Assembly (NCBI GenBank): GCA_963737545.1
Contig: CAVTTH010000003.1
Span: 868,001-932,000, forward strand
Reading direction: 5' to 3'
DNA: 64,000 nt
Source of the DNA: CAVTTH01 sp963737545
GTDB lineage: Bacteria; Verrucomicrobiota; Verrucomicrobiia; Chthoniobacterales; UBA10450
Below the pieces are notes generated by a model, which saw only the letters and a list, made by a program, of their open reading frames with translations, had not been told where the DNA came from and searched no databases. Shown one piece after another: positions 54,719 through 63,740 of the stretch. Numbering within the stretch: position 1 is the first letter of the stretch; each line of letters starts with the position of its first letter. Made by a program: the position numbers and the translations under genes.

Positions 54719-55430
54719 TCACTCGTCGTCTTTCCTCGATTCGTATTTCACTGTCGATTTCAAGATCTTTACTTTGCCGGACTGATCGAAGCCTAGCAGA
54801 ACGGTGCGTATGGCGCTCGCGGTATGGCCGGCGCCATCGACCGTGTTATCGACGGTTAAGAGCAGTGAACCATCCTTGTTCCACTTCTTCGCCGTCTCCC
54901 AGTTATTGGTCGCGACGTGCGGATGTTGTTTGCCTGCCCTGATCTTCGCCGGAATCTCCACGGTCAATTCGGGAATTCCGATCTCCTGGAACTTGTCGCC
55001 CTTCTGGAAATAGACGCTCACATCTTGATTTGGATGACCTACTCTGGTCATGAGCGCGAACCGCTTCGAATCCGGCGCCCATAGGACCTGGTAATTCACT
55101 GAGCTCATGTCCTGATCGTCGATGTGTTGCACGACTTTCTCAGTTTTCTTGTCGATCAGATCGATTGTTTGGTCGGTACTCACCGTGGCCGAGCAGAAAC
55201 GCAAATTTTCCGTCAGGCGAGGCGAAATCGATCTCCTTCCTCGTGTGCTCTTCGTTATCGCTGATTGACGGAGTCGGTGACGGGGTTGTCTCCTGGGCCC
55301 GAATCGGGCAGCCGATCGTGGCAAGGATCGTCGCGAAACCGGCAATGAAGAATACCTGCGCGCGAGCGCGTCTATGAAGAGGGTGACACTTTCGGATAGC
55401 CTTGGTGAAGGCAAAACGAGGCGCATTCAC
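54719..55430 (-). pseudogene. Exported beta-propeller-like protein, frameshifted
   Basis: A GTG at 55430 starts a signal peptide (VFFIAGFATILATIGCPIRA) and a first blade-like strand (IDFASPDGKFAFLLG). The frame then fails near 55190; the sensible continuation is in another frame: DQTIDLIDKKTEKVVQHIDD, NYQVLWAPDSKRFALMTRVG and so on, to the stop at 54719. The span is 3n+1, so one extra base near 55185-55195 explains it. The SPDGK/APDSK spacing suggests TolB/WD-like blades. No function. The following strong hairpin may be its terminator. Confidence 0.6.
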
Positions 55431-55639
55431 GCTTCGGATTTTATCAGATCTGCCGTGAGTCTCGCGACATCGAAATTGCGCCCGAGACGGCGTGTAGGTG
55501 TCGATAGTTAGCGCTGACCACTTCTGATCCCCGGTGGCGATCATATCTTGTAAGTGACCGCGCCCTTTTCCGACATCGCTATGGCATTTCTCCGTGACCA
55601 ATCCTCGAACCGTTTCTTCAACTTCTTCCAGCGAGAGCG

Positions 55640-55872
55640 GCTCGCGTGTCCGCGAGTCGGACGGACTCGTCCCGTGGCGAGCTGGTTGTGGCGGCTCGCC
55701 ACAACGAACTTTGAAGGGGCGCTTTGCTCTCCTGTAGCCGCGTCTGTTTCGGCGGGCCACCGAAACGCGCCACGCGAGCCGCGTGCGCTCCCCAATCCAA
55801 ACAAAACAGCGCACCGTTGATCAATCGGCACGCCATTCTGCTGTAGCCGCGTCTCTGCGAGACGCGCTGCTA
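55640..55872. repeat. Cloverleaf palindrome copy 3
   Basis: GCGGCTCGCGTG opens the element and CACGCGAGCCGCGTGCGCTC closes its outer stem at about 55767-55788; inside are GTTGTGGCGGCTCGCCACAAC and GTTTCGGCGGGCCACCGAAAC, and a GCGTCTCTGCGAGACGCGCT hairpin ends it. It shares arms with the elements at 10655 and 54037. It occupies most of the gap between the propeller-like gene and the FN3 gene. Confidence 0.7.
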
Positions 55873-55875
55873 CCA

Positions 55876-56496
55876 TCACACCACCATCAGCTTGGAGTTA
55901 TCGCTCCAGTTACTCGGGCCGGCTGCGCCTACCGCGCACACCTGCACGGAATACACCTGACCGGGAGTCAGAGCTTCAAACACCATCCGCCCGCCAGTCG
56001 TCTGTGCGGTTTGCACATAAACATCGGGCGCGGACGCCAGGGCCACCCGCCAGTTATAGGTGGAGGCGCCATTCACCGGAGAGGTCGCTGCATCCAGCTC
56101 ACCGCTGATCATTCCGAACTTTAGCGTCGGAGCATCAGGCGGGGGCAGTTGTCCCACCGGCGACCGGGTCGGTTTTTGGATGGGGAACTTGGTGCTGAGC
56201 AGCTTCGTCAGGTCACCATCGCTGGTGTCCGTGATATAGTTCGCCAGCTGGCGCAGCAGCGCGACCAGCTCGGCCCGCGCCGCTCGCTTGAGCGCGGTCG
56301 CTTCCTTGCCGCCCTTGACCGCTTCCGCCTTGGCCACGGTGAACGCGTCGAGCGCGCTCGACACAGCCGCGATTGTCGGTGTTGGCGACGGGAAGTCCGG
56401 GTTATTGGTCAGGCCACTTATGATGGCCTGCACGTCAATGATGAGTTGACCGTCCGGGTTCGTCCGTAAGAAACCAATTGCTGTTTTTACTATCAT
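55876..56496 (-). CDS. Fibronectin type III-like domain protein
   Basis: 206 residues from ATG 56496 (MIVKTAIGFLRTNPDGQLII); an ATG two codons earlier is also possible, but AGAGGTGA is better spaced for this one. The N-terminal half is helical (VAKAEAVKGGKEATALKRAA). The C-terminal about 90 residues are an FN3-like beta sandwich, with NGASTYNWRVALASAPDVYV and MVFEALTPGQVYSVQVCAVG and final GPSNWSDNSKLMVV. No signal peptide is obvious. The FN3 part may bind other proteins or carbohydrates; function unknown. A leftward hairpin with a T-run lies about 95 bases upstream. Confidence 0.72.
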   Translation of the reverse strand: MIVKTAIGFLRTNPDGQLIIDVQAIISGLTNNPDFPSPTPTIAAVSSALDAFTVAKAEAVKGGKEATALKRAARAELVALLRQLANYITDTSDGDLTKLLSTKFPIQKPTRSPVGQLPPPDAPTLKFGMISGELDAATSPVNGASTYNWRVALASAPDVYVQTAQTTGGRMVFEALTPGQVYSVQVCAVGAAGPSNWSDNSKLMVV

Positions 56497-56589
56497 GATC
56501 ATTCACCTCTTTTCTAATTTTAAGTTTTATCGTTAGTTCCTGTCAGGTTCCAACGACGGTGATAACTTTAGCAACCGATTTGCCAGCGC

Positions 56590-56627
56590 AAAAAATAACC
56601 TAACGATCTGTTGTTTTCGTTAGGTTA
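56590..56627 (-). terminator. Hairpin with T-run, minus-strand terminator candidate
   Basis: TAACCTAACGA (56596-56606) and TCGTTAGGTTA (56617-56627) form an 11-base-pair stem with a 10-base loop. Read leftwards it is followed by TTTTTTGCGC, as in intrinsic terminators. The stem is rather AT-rich, so strength is moderate. It would end transcripts arriving from the right; it could also be an operator of the FN3 gene. Confidence 0.4.
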
Positions 56628-56736
56628 AGGTAGAAATCGGCGAAAAATGTGATAAAGAAAAATCCGACTTTTAGAGGAGAAAAGCGGTTATTTTGAGCAG
56701 TTTCGCGAGGTCGCGCGCGGATTGCGCGCTTTTTAA

Positions 56737-57117
56737 TTGTCAGCTTTGAGAGTCACCGTTGCGATTTTTCGGTCTCTCCAAGCTTACTGGAATATCTGGA
56801 ACGCATTTCCGCACCTGGTGAAGGCCTTTCACGATATTGTTGAACCTCTTCCCGACATCATTAAATCATTTCGCGATATGGTTCAGGCGCTTCGCGATAT
56901 CGTGGAAGGGTTTCAAGACATCGTGAAAGCTCTTCCCGATATCGTTAGACCGTATCGCGATATTGATCAGGCGCTCCGCGATGTTGTGGAAGCGGTTCGA
57001 GACATTGCGGAAGCCTTCCGCGATATCGTTAAACCGTCTCGCGATATTGTTTGGGCGCTTCGCGATATCGTGAAATCGCCCCCCGATATTGTGAGAGCGT
57101 TTCGCGACATTGTTTAG
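56737..57117 (+). CDS. Heptad-repeat ORF (21-bp minisatellite), possible coiled-coil protein
   Basis: 126 codons from a TTG at 56737 (no ATG early in the frame). After about 25 residues it becomes a string of seven-residue units, for example FRDIVKPSRDIVWALRDIVK, in about 14 degenerate copies: position pattern (R/P/Q)D(I/V)(V/A)(x)(A/P/S)(F/L). Hydrophobic residues at fixed heptad places would give an amphipathic helix. Periodicity continues after the TAG for two to three more units in the same frame, so either the stop is recent or the repeat is not protein-driven. The opposite strand also reads as heptads. No homologue recognised. Coding status is uncertain. Confidence 0.35.
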   Translation: MSALRVTVAIFRSLQAYWNIWNAFPHLVKAFHDIVEPLPDIIKSFRDMVQALRDIVEGFQDIVKALPDIVRPYRDIDQALRDVVEAVRDIAEAFRDIVKPSRDIVWALRDIVKSPPDIVRAFRDIV

Positions 57118-57167
57118 CCTGTTTGCGATATCGCGAGATCGCTCCCACATATTGCAAAACCCTTTCG
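56812..57167. repeat. 21-bp minisatellite with GATATC core
   Basis: Units of 21 bases in degenerate head-to-tail order, most with a CGCGATAT(C/T)GT core that is nearly palindromic (GATATC). About 16-17 units are visible, extending past the stop at 57115-57117. Period and phase keep both strands open over most of the length. Not a CRISPR: no distinct spacers, and the unit is contiguous. Confidence 0.8.
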
Positions 57168-57300
57168 CAGGATAGGGACGAAGCGCCGGCTCGTCCGGTG
57201 GAACAGCGCAGCCTGCCCCATACTACGGCTGGTCTCTTGCGCGTTGCCAGCAGCATATCCAACCCCCTTTCGGGAATACGCCTTGCTCCGCATGGGGTTT

Positions 57301-57417
57301 ATGCGTGCCCTTGTTTTGCTTTGTTCGTGTCTCGTGGTTTCTATCGCTCAGGCACGGATCGGCGAGACGTCGATTCAGTTTGTCGATGGATATGGGGCAC
57401 CGAAGGCTATTCGCTGA
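57301..57417 (+). pseudogene. Truncated secreted-protein start (signal peptide plus 20 residues)
   Basis: ATG 57301 opens MRALVLLCSCLVVSIAQARI followed by GETSIQFVDGYGAPKAIR and a stop at 57415-57417. A complete signal peptide and a short mature start resembling exported verrucomicrobial proteins of the GET-x-RYG-P type, cut off early. A remnant of a longer gene is the likeliest reading. Confidence 0.4.
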
Positions 57418-57770
57418 ACGCTCAGCAGTAGGTGCCGCAGCTCAGTCTTTGAGCCGGTCACCTCTTGAACCAATCTGTTTTTTCCAAGGGTGAGTTCGCA
57501 CAAAGTTTTGATGGTCGCGGGGTTCGGAACATCCCGTTGTTTGAGACCCGAGTTCCCAACAATATTCTCCGATGCGGCGCCGAAAATATGCAAGTCGAAT
57601 ACCGCGTTCCCCGTCATTCCACTCGATAAGTTGTGCGCCAGAAGCAGTAGTCGCCCCAGTTCTTTGCGGCGATTCCACGCCTGGGGGACTAGCCTTGAGT
57701 TTTTCGTCCACCCACACTTCATCTATGATTTTACCTCCAAGCGAACTTCCTAGCGCCTTCCTGAGTCAGC
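57375..57770 (-). pseudogene. Leftward gene fragment broken by at least one frameshift
   Basis: Reading left from about 57750, one frame gives KIIDEVWVDEKLKASPPGVE, then GERGIRLAYFRRRIGEYCWE and LGSQTT; a second frame continues NPATIKTLCELTLGKNRLVQ and GSKTELRHLL to 57375. Joined, they look like one protein of about 110 residues or more with no ATG in the first frame. Family not recognised. Either a degenerating gene or a locus with indels. Confidence 0.4.
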
Positions 57771-57845
57771 CGGCGGACCAAACGCAACGGGGCGACCGAA
57801 TACGACTTAGTAAGTTTGCCCTAATTTTGCCCAGCCCATGAGCCG

Positions 57846-60429
57846 CTAATATGATTCCTCTAGAAGCTTCTTGAGTCTTGCCTTCCACCCTTCTTCATCG
57901 ACAACTTCGAAGCGCATCGACTTGTCCTGCATGAACGGAACGAGCTCGCTCCATTTCCGCTCTTTGCTCAGCTTCGTGCAGAGATCGTGAATACGTTGCG
58001 TTGTAGCCCGTGTCGGTAAGCTTATCCTCCGCATCTTTCACCCCGGCGAGATGCTTCCCCTTCATTTCCAGCACAAATACCCGATCGATTTCCGGTTCCT
58101 CTTCAGCGTCCCGCGCAGTCGTGAAGATGAAGTCGGCATAGATGCGGTTCGGCTTCCAGCCTTGGACGAAATAGTCGTGCCGCGAGCGATTGCGATACCA
58201 GAAATAGAGTTGCGTCTGCGTGTCGAGAAACGTAGCGACTGAACGTTCGAACGGGTTGAAACTCGACGCAGCCATCGGCTCAAAAAGGTTCAGCTCGAAC
58301 TGAGCATTTGTAGTGTCGCGGTTTGCCCGCGGCTCAAGCTCGGAAATGGTCTGCGATTTCGGCAGACGATTGAACGCGACCTTCTCGTTCAAAAACTCGT
58401 CGGTAACGACCATAAAACGCATCGCTCCCGCCTGCAAGCATGTCGTGGAAAACCTGCCGGGCCAGGCGGTCGCGCTCCACGAGCAAATGGCGATGAATTT
58501 CGTCGAGGACGAAAATGTAGCTGTCGAGAATCCGTCGACGTTCGTATCGCTCCGCGAGCTTCGAGAAAACTTCGCGAGCGATTTCATTCCCGCGCCACGG
58601 ATTGGGCATGACGTCGAGGAGATGACTCGCTGCGAAAGCGCAATCGGGCTCTTCGTCTTCGCCAACCGCGATGCGTTGCCCTTGTTCGAGTTCGTCGTCC
58701 TGCAAGACGCGTTCCCCGAGTCCGTGCCTGGTGCTCCGGCCGGTCATATCTTCATCGGGCAGTTTCAAAGTGAACAGGTCGTCGATCTTCACTTCCCCCC
58801 ACGGGACACGAGAAAGAATATCCGGCTCGTAGTGGACCGGCCGCCATTGCTTCCCGTCTTTGATCATGAACGCCGGAAGCACGAGATGCTCCGCTTGCTT
58901 CTTGAATTTCTTTCGCGGGAGAACATCTAGCTCGCTGCCGCGACTCGTGCCGGCCACTCTCCTCGATGATGCGGCCTTTCAGATCACCGAGCCCTTCGTT
59001 TCCGAAGCCAAGTCTGATTTCCTTCAGCAAGTCAGCGCCGCGCCTTTGGAAACAATAAACGTAGCTCTCATCGAGCCAGCGATTGCCCGTCTTGTGCCCA
59101 TCTGGTTGTCGCAGAATGCGACCGACAAGTTGAGTCAGCGCTGTTTTTGAACTCGGGTTCGTCAAAACGGCGAGCACGTATGCGAACGGACAATCCCATC
59201 CCTCCTGGAGCGCCTGCTTCGTGATGATGTAGCGGGTCACAGCGCTCCGTGACAGAAGTCCGCCACATCATCGACTTCTTTTAGTTCATCCTTCTCACTC
59301 GTCTTGATCGCGACCATGTCGGGATTCACGCCCGCTCGCTGATGCAAATATTCCCGAACATCCTCCGCATGTATGTGCTTGCCATCGCGCTGCTGTTTAC
59401 CGGTGCGCTCAACCTGAATTACGCAGATCGGCCGAATGTATTTTCCGGTTTCGGCTTCGTATTCGCGGGCCTGCTCTTCGAGAAAATCGCGACGCTCCGC
59501 CGCGTTCAGCAGCGTCTTTTTCCAATCGATCGACGTGTCATTGTGCAGATGAAGATCGAGCTTGATCATGCCCTCGCGCTCCAGGGCCGTGCCTTTCACA
59601 TCCACGAGCACGTTCGCGCCCTGCGGGGGCGTGGCCGAAAGCTCGACGACCATGCACGGGTTGAACCCCTCGATCGTCTTGCGCGCAAGTTGGCTGTAGG
59701 CCTTTTGGCCTTCGTCCAAAATAATCAGCGGACTCAGCAACCGCAGGGTGTTGCCAACCGATGTCTTTATTTGTCGCGCACTGAATTCCTTCGCATCGAA
59801 CGTATCGAGGTTCGGCATTTCGTTCAGACGCGCCGTGTGCCCCGCATAATCTTCTTCCGACGGAAAGAACGCATCGAATCCGCCGCTGTCACGAAACATG
59901 CGGAGCGTCTCCTTCGTCTGCCGCGATGCGGCGGGCAGCATGAGCATAAGCACGCAAAGATTTTGTTCGACGTCTGCCGGGACGAACTGTTGCGTCCGCT
60001 CAAGGATCAACGTTCGGCCTCCGGACGAATTATCGAGCGTCTGCCGGTAAGGATCGTCGCGGTCTCTTAGTCGGGAAAGCGTCTGGTTGTAGATTTGCGT
60101 GGTCGGCACAATCCAAAGGACGAGCCCTCGGTTGCTCTTTCGGAAGTAGGTGTTGACCAAGTCAATCGTCTTCGTTGCGAGGAGGGTCTTCCCACCGCCC
60201 GTTGGAATCTTCAAGCAGAACGAAGGCAACGGTTCATTCAGTCCATTTCGCCGCGGAAAATACTGCCGTCCCGTGTCCACTTTCTCCCAGGCTTTTGCCG
60301 GCCAATCGATCCCGAGGTCTGGGTCAATGGCGCGCGCCTTGGAATCTTTCCCTCGGAATTCCGAGAGCGTCTCGAAGTACACGCGCACTTGAGCAGCGTC
60401 CCCTTTTGATATTCCTTCAGCTGGATCAT
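57846..60429 (-). pseudogene. res: Type III restriction enzyme, Res (helicase/nuclease) subunit, multiply frameshifted
   Basis: Begins at ATG 60429, which overlaps the mod stop (ATGA), and is about 861 codons long, the usual size. Pieces in three frames line up in order: MIQLKEYQ; Walker A LPSFCLKIPTGGGKTLLATK; LIILDEGQKAYSQLARK (DEAD-type box, here DEGQ); ATPP motif ELSATPPQGANV; TRYIITKQALQEGWDCPFAY and QLVGRILRQP (helicase motifs V-VI); FSKLAERYERRRILDSYIFV; and a C-terminal nuclease-like NRIYADFIFTT with FVLEMKGKH (PD-(D/E)xK style). Frame changes are near 60405 (A-run), 59255, 58955, 58425 and 58005. An intact relative would cut DNA at distant sites with Mod. Real decay or indels of sequencing are both possible. 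Confidence 0.8.
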
Positions 60430-62233
60430 TTCTTTGTCGCGCGCTGGTAGATCTCGAACGGCAGTTGGCAAAACTCTATGTTCAGTCGATCGAGATATTC
60501 CTGATCGAGATACTTTGTCGGCGCAAAGACGAGCTTCTTCCGGCCCGATTTTCCAAGCTTGCGCGCAAGATCGAGATTAAGGCAAGGTCTTTCAGTTTCT
60601 CGATGTCCTCCTCGTAGATGAGAAACACGTCGCGGTCGCGGCTCGTGCCGATGAATGGCGGCTTCATTTTCTTTGGTAGAAACTCCTCGCCCGTGGCGGT
60701 GAAGAAAACATAACCCGCGAGCGCCGCGTAACTCGGTAAATCCTTGCCGTCGAGAATTGCCTGTTTTCGCAGTTCCTTCCCGAGTTTGAAGTAAGAGAAC
60801 GTTCCGCCCAAGCCTCTGCGCAGAGATTCATCCTTCGCTTTCGGCACGCCCTTTATCACGCGCCGCACGCGCTCTGCCGTGATGCTTTCGCAAATGTTGT
60901 CTTTGTTCTCTCTTGCTCTCTGGTTTCATAGGGCATCTGACAAAGAATGAACTGCCTGTTGCCGTTATCTTGTTCGTTTAAGCGCGAGAACCGCGTGCGC
61001 CGTCGTCCCAGAAACCGCCGGTACAATCCAAAATCGAGTGATTTTTTTATCACCAAAAGTGACATAAGTTGATCCATCTCATAAGGACCTCATGGTCCTT
61101 CGGGTTATCGAAAACTTTCTTTCCGAATATTTGTCGTAGGACATTCGAGGCCTGTAAGCCGCTACGATAAAAATAAGAACCGGCGACTTGGATGCCGATG
61201 TCGTCATTGTCTCCATCATCCGTTTCCACATCCGGTGAGAGGGCTCGGACTAAATAGGTCTTGCGAATGGGAGGCTCTGTTTCGTCTTTTCCTGAATTCA
61301 ACGACCCCGGCAGCAATCATCTCGTTCATCTTTTCGATGGTCGCATATCGCCAGCCTCCATCTGGAACCTTGCAGGGACGTTTCGTCTTCGGATGAATGA
61401 CGTCGTATGTGGGCCCTCCACCTCCAGGCCAAGACATGTTGTCGTCCCGCCAAACTCCGCGGTCTCCACATTCCCATATCTTGAGTGTTTCTTAGCTGGA
61501 TCCCCCTTGGGCAATTTTCTGTAAAACTCTCTAAGGCCCGCCTCAACGAGCGCGTTCTTGGAGCCATGGACTTTCCTCATATCGTCTGTACTCTTTTTGA
61601 ATTTCCCCTTGCTCGGGCTTCGCTTCCCGCCAGACCCCATGATTTTTCAGAGAATCCACCGACGCCGCGTAGACCAAGATATACTCGTGTCCGACGTGAG
61701 ACGATATTTTGGCGTCGTTTTTTTGCGTCTCTCTTTTCCCAGACCAAGGTCGCGATCTAGGTTCTGATCCCCGAACACTTCATCGAGCAACATGCGTAAG
61801 CTATGGGACTTCATTGTCGTCGATAGAGACCAGGATGACGCCTAGATTAGGGTCGAGAAACTCCCTTAAGAGCCTTAAGCGCGGGAGCATCATGCAGCAC
61901 CATTTATCGTGGCGGGAGTAAGATCCTCGCGGTCCTACAATGTCTTGCCAAGCCAGTCGCTGCATCATGGGGCTGAGTTGACGTTGTCGTTGTAAACCCA
62001 GCCTTCGTTGCCGGTGTTGTAGGGCGGGTCGATGTAGATGCACTTCACCTTGCCGTGGTAAGTCGGCAGCAGAGCTTTGAGCGCTTCGAGGTTGTCGCCC
62101 TCGATGATGAGGTTGTCGTGCAGGCTCGGCTCTTGCTCAACCCGCGCGACTTTACCGCCTCCAGCTCGCTGAACGGCACGACCAGATGGTGATTTTCCGC
62201 CAGCGGCTTGCCTTTGAATTGCAGGGTCGGCAT
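60426..62233 (-). pseudogene. mod: Type III restriction-modification methyltransferase Mod, multiply frameshifted
   Basis: ATG 62233 starts MPTLQFKGKPLAENHHLVVP; the span to the stop at 60426 is about 602 codons, normal for Mod. Order of motifs over several frames: EGDNLEALKALLPTYHGK, catalytic CIYIDPPYNTGNEGWVYN (DPPY codons at 62016-62033), DKWCCMMLPRLRLLREFLDP, DVIHPKTKRPCKVPDGGWRY, then a SAM-site LDCTGGSGTT-like motif near 61010 (split by a base in a T-run), FILCQMPYE, LGGTFSYFKLGKELRKQAIL and final KYLDQEYLDRLNIEFCQLPF. It would methylate adenine at N6. At least seven frame changes occur. The stop overlaps the res start, so mod-res is one operon. Confidence 0.82.
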
Positions 62234-62236
62234 GGC

Positions 62237-62826
62237 TCAGAGTAGCTGGATTAAACGGCGGAGCGCAAACGATTCGCCTCGCTCACGGCACGAATTCAGA
62301 ATCCCCGCCAAACCCGGATGCGCAGCCTTCGGATTGTGCCGCCACTCAATGTGCGCGCGAACGGCTGCTTGACGTATTTCGCAAGACTCAGCGCATGCTG
62401 CCAGGCGTGATTTGCATCGACGCCTTGAATCGAGATGCCGATGTCGGAGACAAATTTGTAATCCGCTTCGGAACGCTCGCCCTTATCGATCTGCGCATGC
62501 GTCACGTTCCGAAGCTGTTCGAATGAGCCAGCCTGTTTGAACGCGGCGGTATGCGCGATCGAACAAGATCATTCCAATTAGAGAAGCGCGTCGAGCCGAA
62601 AGTTCCTCGGACACGTGTGTGAAAAAGATCAGGCGGGCGGTGCGGATCGAGCTCTCTTCGCCCCGTATTCGACCGTAAGCTCGGCGGTCAATGCCGTTTT
62701 GCCATTATGAGCATGTTCGAAGTGGTCCGCCCACTTTTCGATAACCGACAAGGGTGTCAACGAAGGGGACAGCATGCTTTTGGAGTCGCTTGTATAATGC
62801 TTCAGGGATTTCAAGTGTATTTCCAT
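62237..62826 (-). pseudogene. Unknown gene upstream of mod, frameshifted
   Basis: Starts near ATG 62826 (MEIHLKSLKHYTSDSKSMLS), with WADHFEHAHNGKTALTAELT in the first frame. Later segments in other frames are YRRVQTGSFEQLRNVTHAQI-like, DADYKFVSDIGISIQGVDA-type, HAWQHALSLAKYVKQPF, and the end AHIEWRHNPKAAHPGLAGIL to LRRLIQLL with stop at 62237-62239. The stop is 3 bases before the mod ATG, so it belongs to the same operon. About 196 codons. No family recognised. Several indels are needed, so this is less sure than mod and res. Confidence 0.5.
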
Positions 62827-62830
62827 TCCC

Positions 62831-63241
62831 CTCGTGTAAACTGGTCTAGTTGATTCGTCAAACTGTATTTTGGTATTTTTGTATTCTGGTATATGGAAGC
62901 GGGAAGCGACACCCTAACGGAAAGGCGAGGAAAGGAAGAGCAGAAGTGCAGAAGGACAGAGGGCAGGAGACAAGGAGCGAGGCAGAGGGCGGAAGGCAGA
63001 GGGCAGAGGGCGGAGAGGACAAGAAGGCAGAGGGCAGGCGGGAAATTAGAAATTAGAAAATGGGAGAGGAGGAATCAGAAAGCAGAGGGCGGAAGGCAGA
63101 GGACAGAAGACAGAGGACAGGGGGAAATTAGGAAGTAGAAAGTAGGAATTAGAAACGGGAAAGTCCGCGTAATCGCGTAAAAGGCTCGCGCCTCACGCGA
63201 TTGGCGAGGGACGGACGGGATTCAGAAGACGAGGTCAGAGG
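62831..63241. repeat. Polypurine (GGCAGAGGGC) low-complexity tract and flanks
   Basis: From 62920 to about 63163 the plus strand is almost all purine: AGGGCAGGAGACAAGGAGCG, then GGCAGAGGGCGGAAGGCAGA repeated in variants, then GAAATTAGAAATTAGAAAAT. No coding character. Such tracts can form triplexes. It separates the restriction operon from the next leftward genes. A short inverted repeat (AATCGCGT ... ACGCGATT) lies at about 63170-63203. Confidence 0.75.
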
Positions 63242-63472
63242 TCAGCGATCGGTCAGCTCCGGAACGTGATCGTCTTCGTATTTTTCGACAAGGACGCCAA
63301 GCACGTCCATGAGCGAAGCGAGTGGGTGGTTTTCATCTTCGCCAACTTGATCGGTAATGCGATCGAGCAACTCGACGAGCTCTTGATATTTGCTTTCAGA
63401 GCGAGGCACCCGGACCGCGTGAGAAATCGGCGGCCACGCCTTTGTCACTTTTTCAAGTTCCGACGTAGACAT
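63242..63472 (-). CDS. Short HigA/COG5499-like protein without HTH
   Basis: 76 residues from ATG 63472 (MSTSELEKVTKAWPPISHAV). The middle VPRSESKYQELVELLDRITD and the end DVLGVLVEKYEDDHVPEL fit the N-terminal helical region of COG5499-type antitoxins (HigA relatives), but the DNA-binding helix-turn-helix is missing. Such stand-alone short forms occur near nucleotidyltransferase or other toxin genes. It may neutralise or modulate one; no partner is proved. The longer frame upstream of this ATG is not protein-like. Confidence 0.6.
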   Translation of the reverse strand: MSTSELEKVTKAWPPISHAVRVPRSESKYQELVELLDRITDQVGEDENHPLASLMDVLGVLVEKYEDDHVPELTDR

Positions 63473-63500
63473 TTTATTTTTTCCATTTGCCGGTGTTGTA

Positions 63501-63740
63501 CTAAATACGGAAGCGGTTGGGATATTCCTGCACTGCGCGATTGCCAAGGCCGCGTGCGAATAACGCCGGCAATAGCCGCACGGCATGCTGAAGGCTCAGC
63601 CGGAAAGCCTGATTGTTATCCAACCCGGCGGTGGCGGGAAGTGAATCGAAAGCACCCAGATCAAGCGCGCCGGGCTCTTCTCTAACGCGGTTGTTCCCCG
63701 AGTTCGCGGAAGAGTCTGTCTCGGATGGCCGGTGTGGCAT
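63501..63740 (-). CDS. Small protein, unknown, overlapping the nucleotidyltransferase gene end
   Basis: 79 codons from ATG 63740; the first 18 residues overlap the next gene's end in another frame, so a shorter start is likely. The rest, AFDSLPATAGLDNNQAFRLS and LQHAVRLLPALFARGLGNRA, is a helical domain ending YPNRFRI. No family recognised. Same strand and close to the HigA-like protein and the nucleotidyltransferase. Confidence 0.4.
   Translation of the reverse strand: MPHRPSETDSSANSGNNRVREEPGALDLGAFDSLPATAGLDNNQAFRLSLQHAVRLLPALFARGLGNRAVQEYPNRFRI

Noticed and set aside
56812..57167. 21-base repeats as a CRISPR or iteron origin
   Set aside because: Units touch each other without spacers; no rep or dnaA gene or AT-rich melting region nearby.
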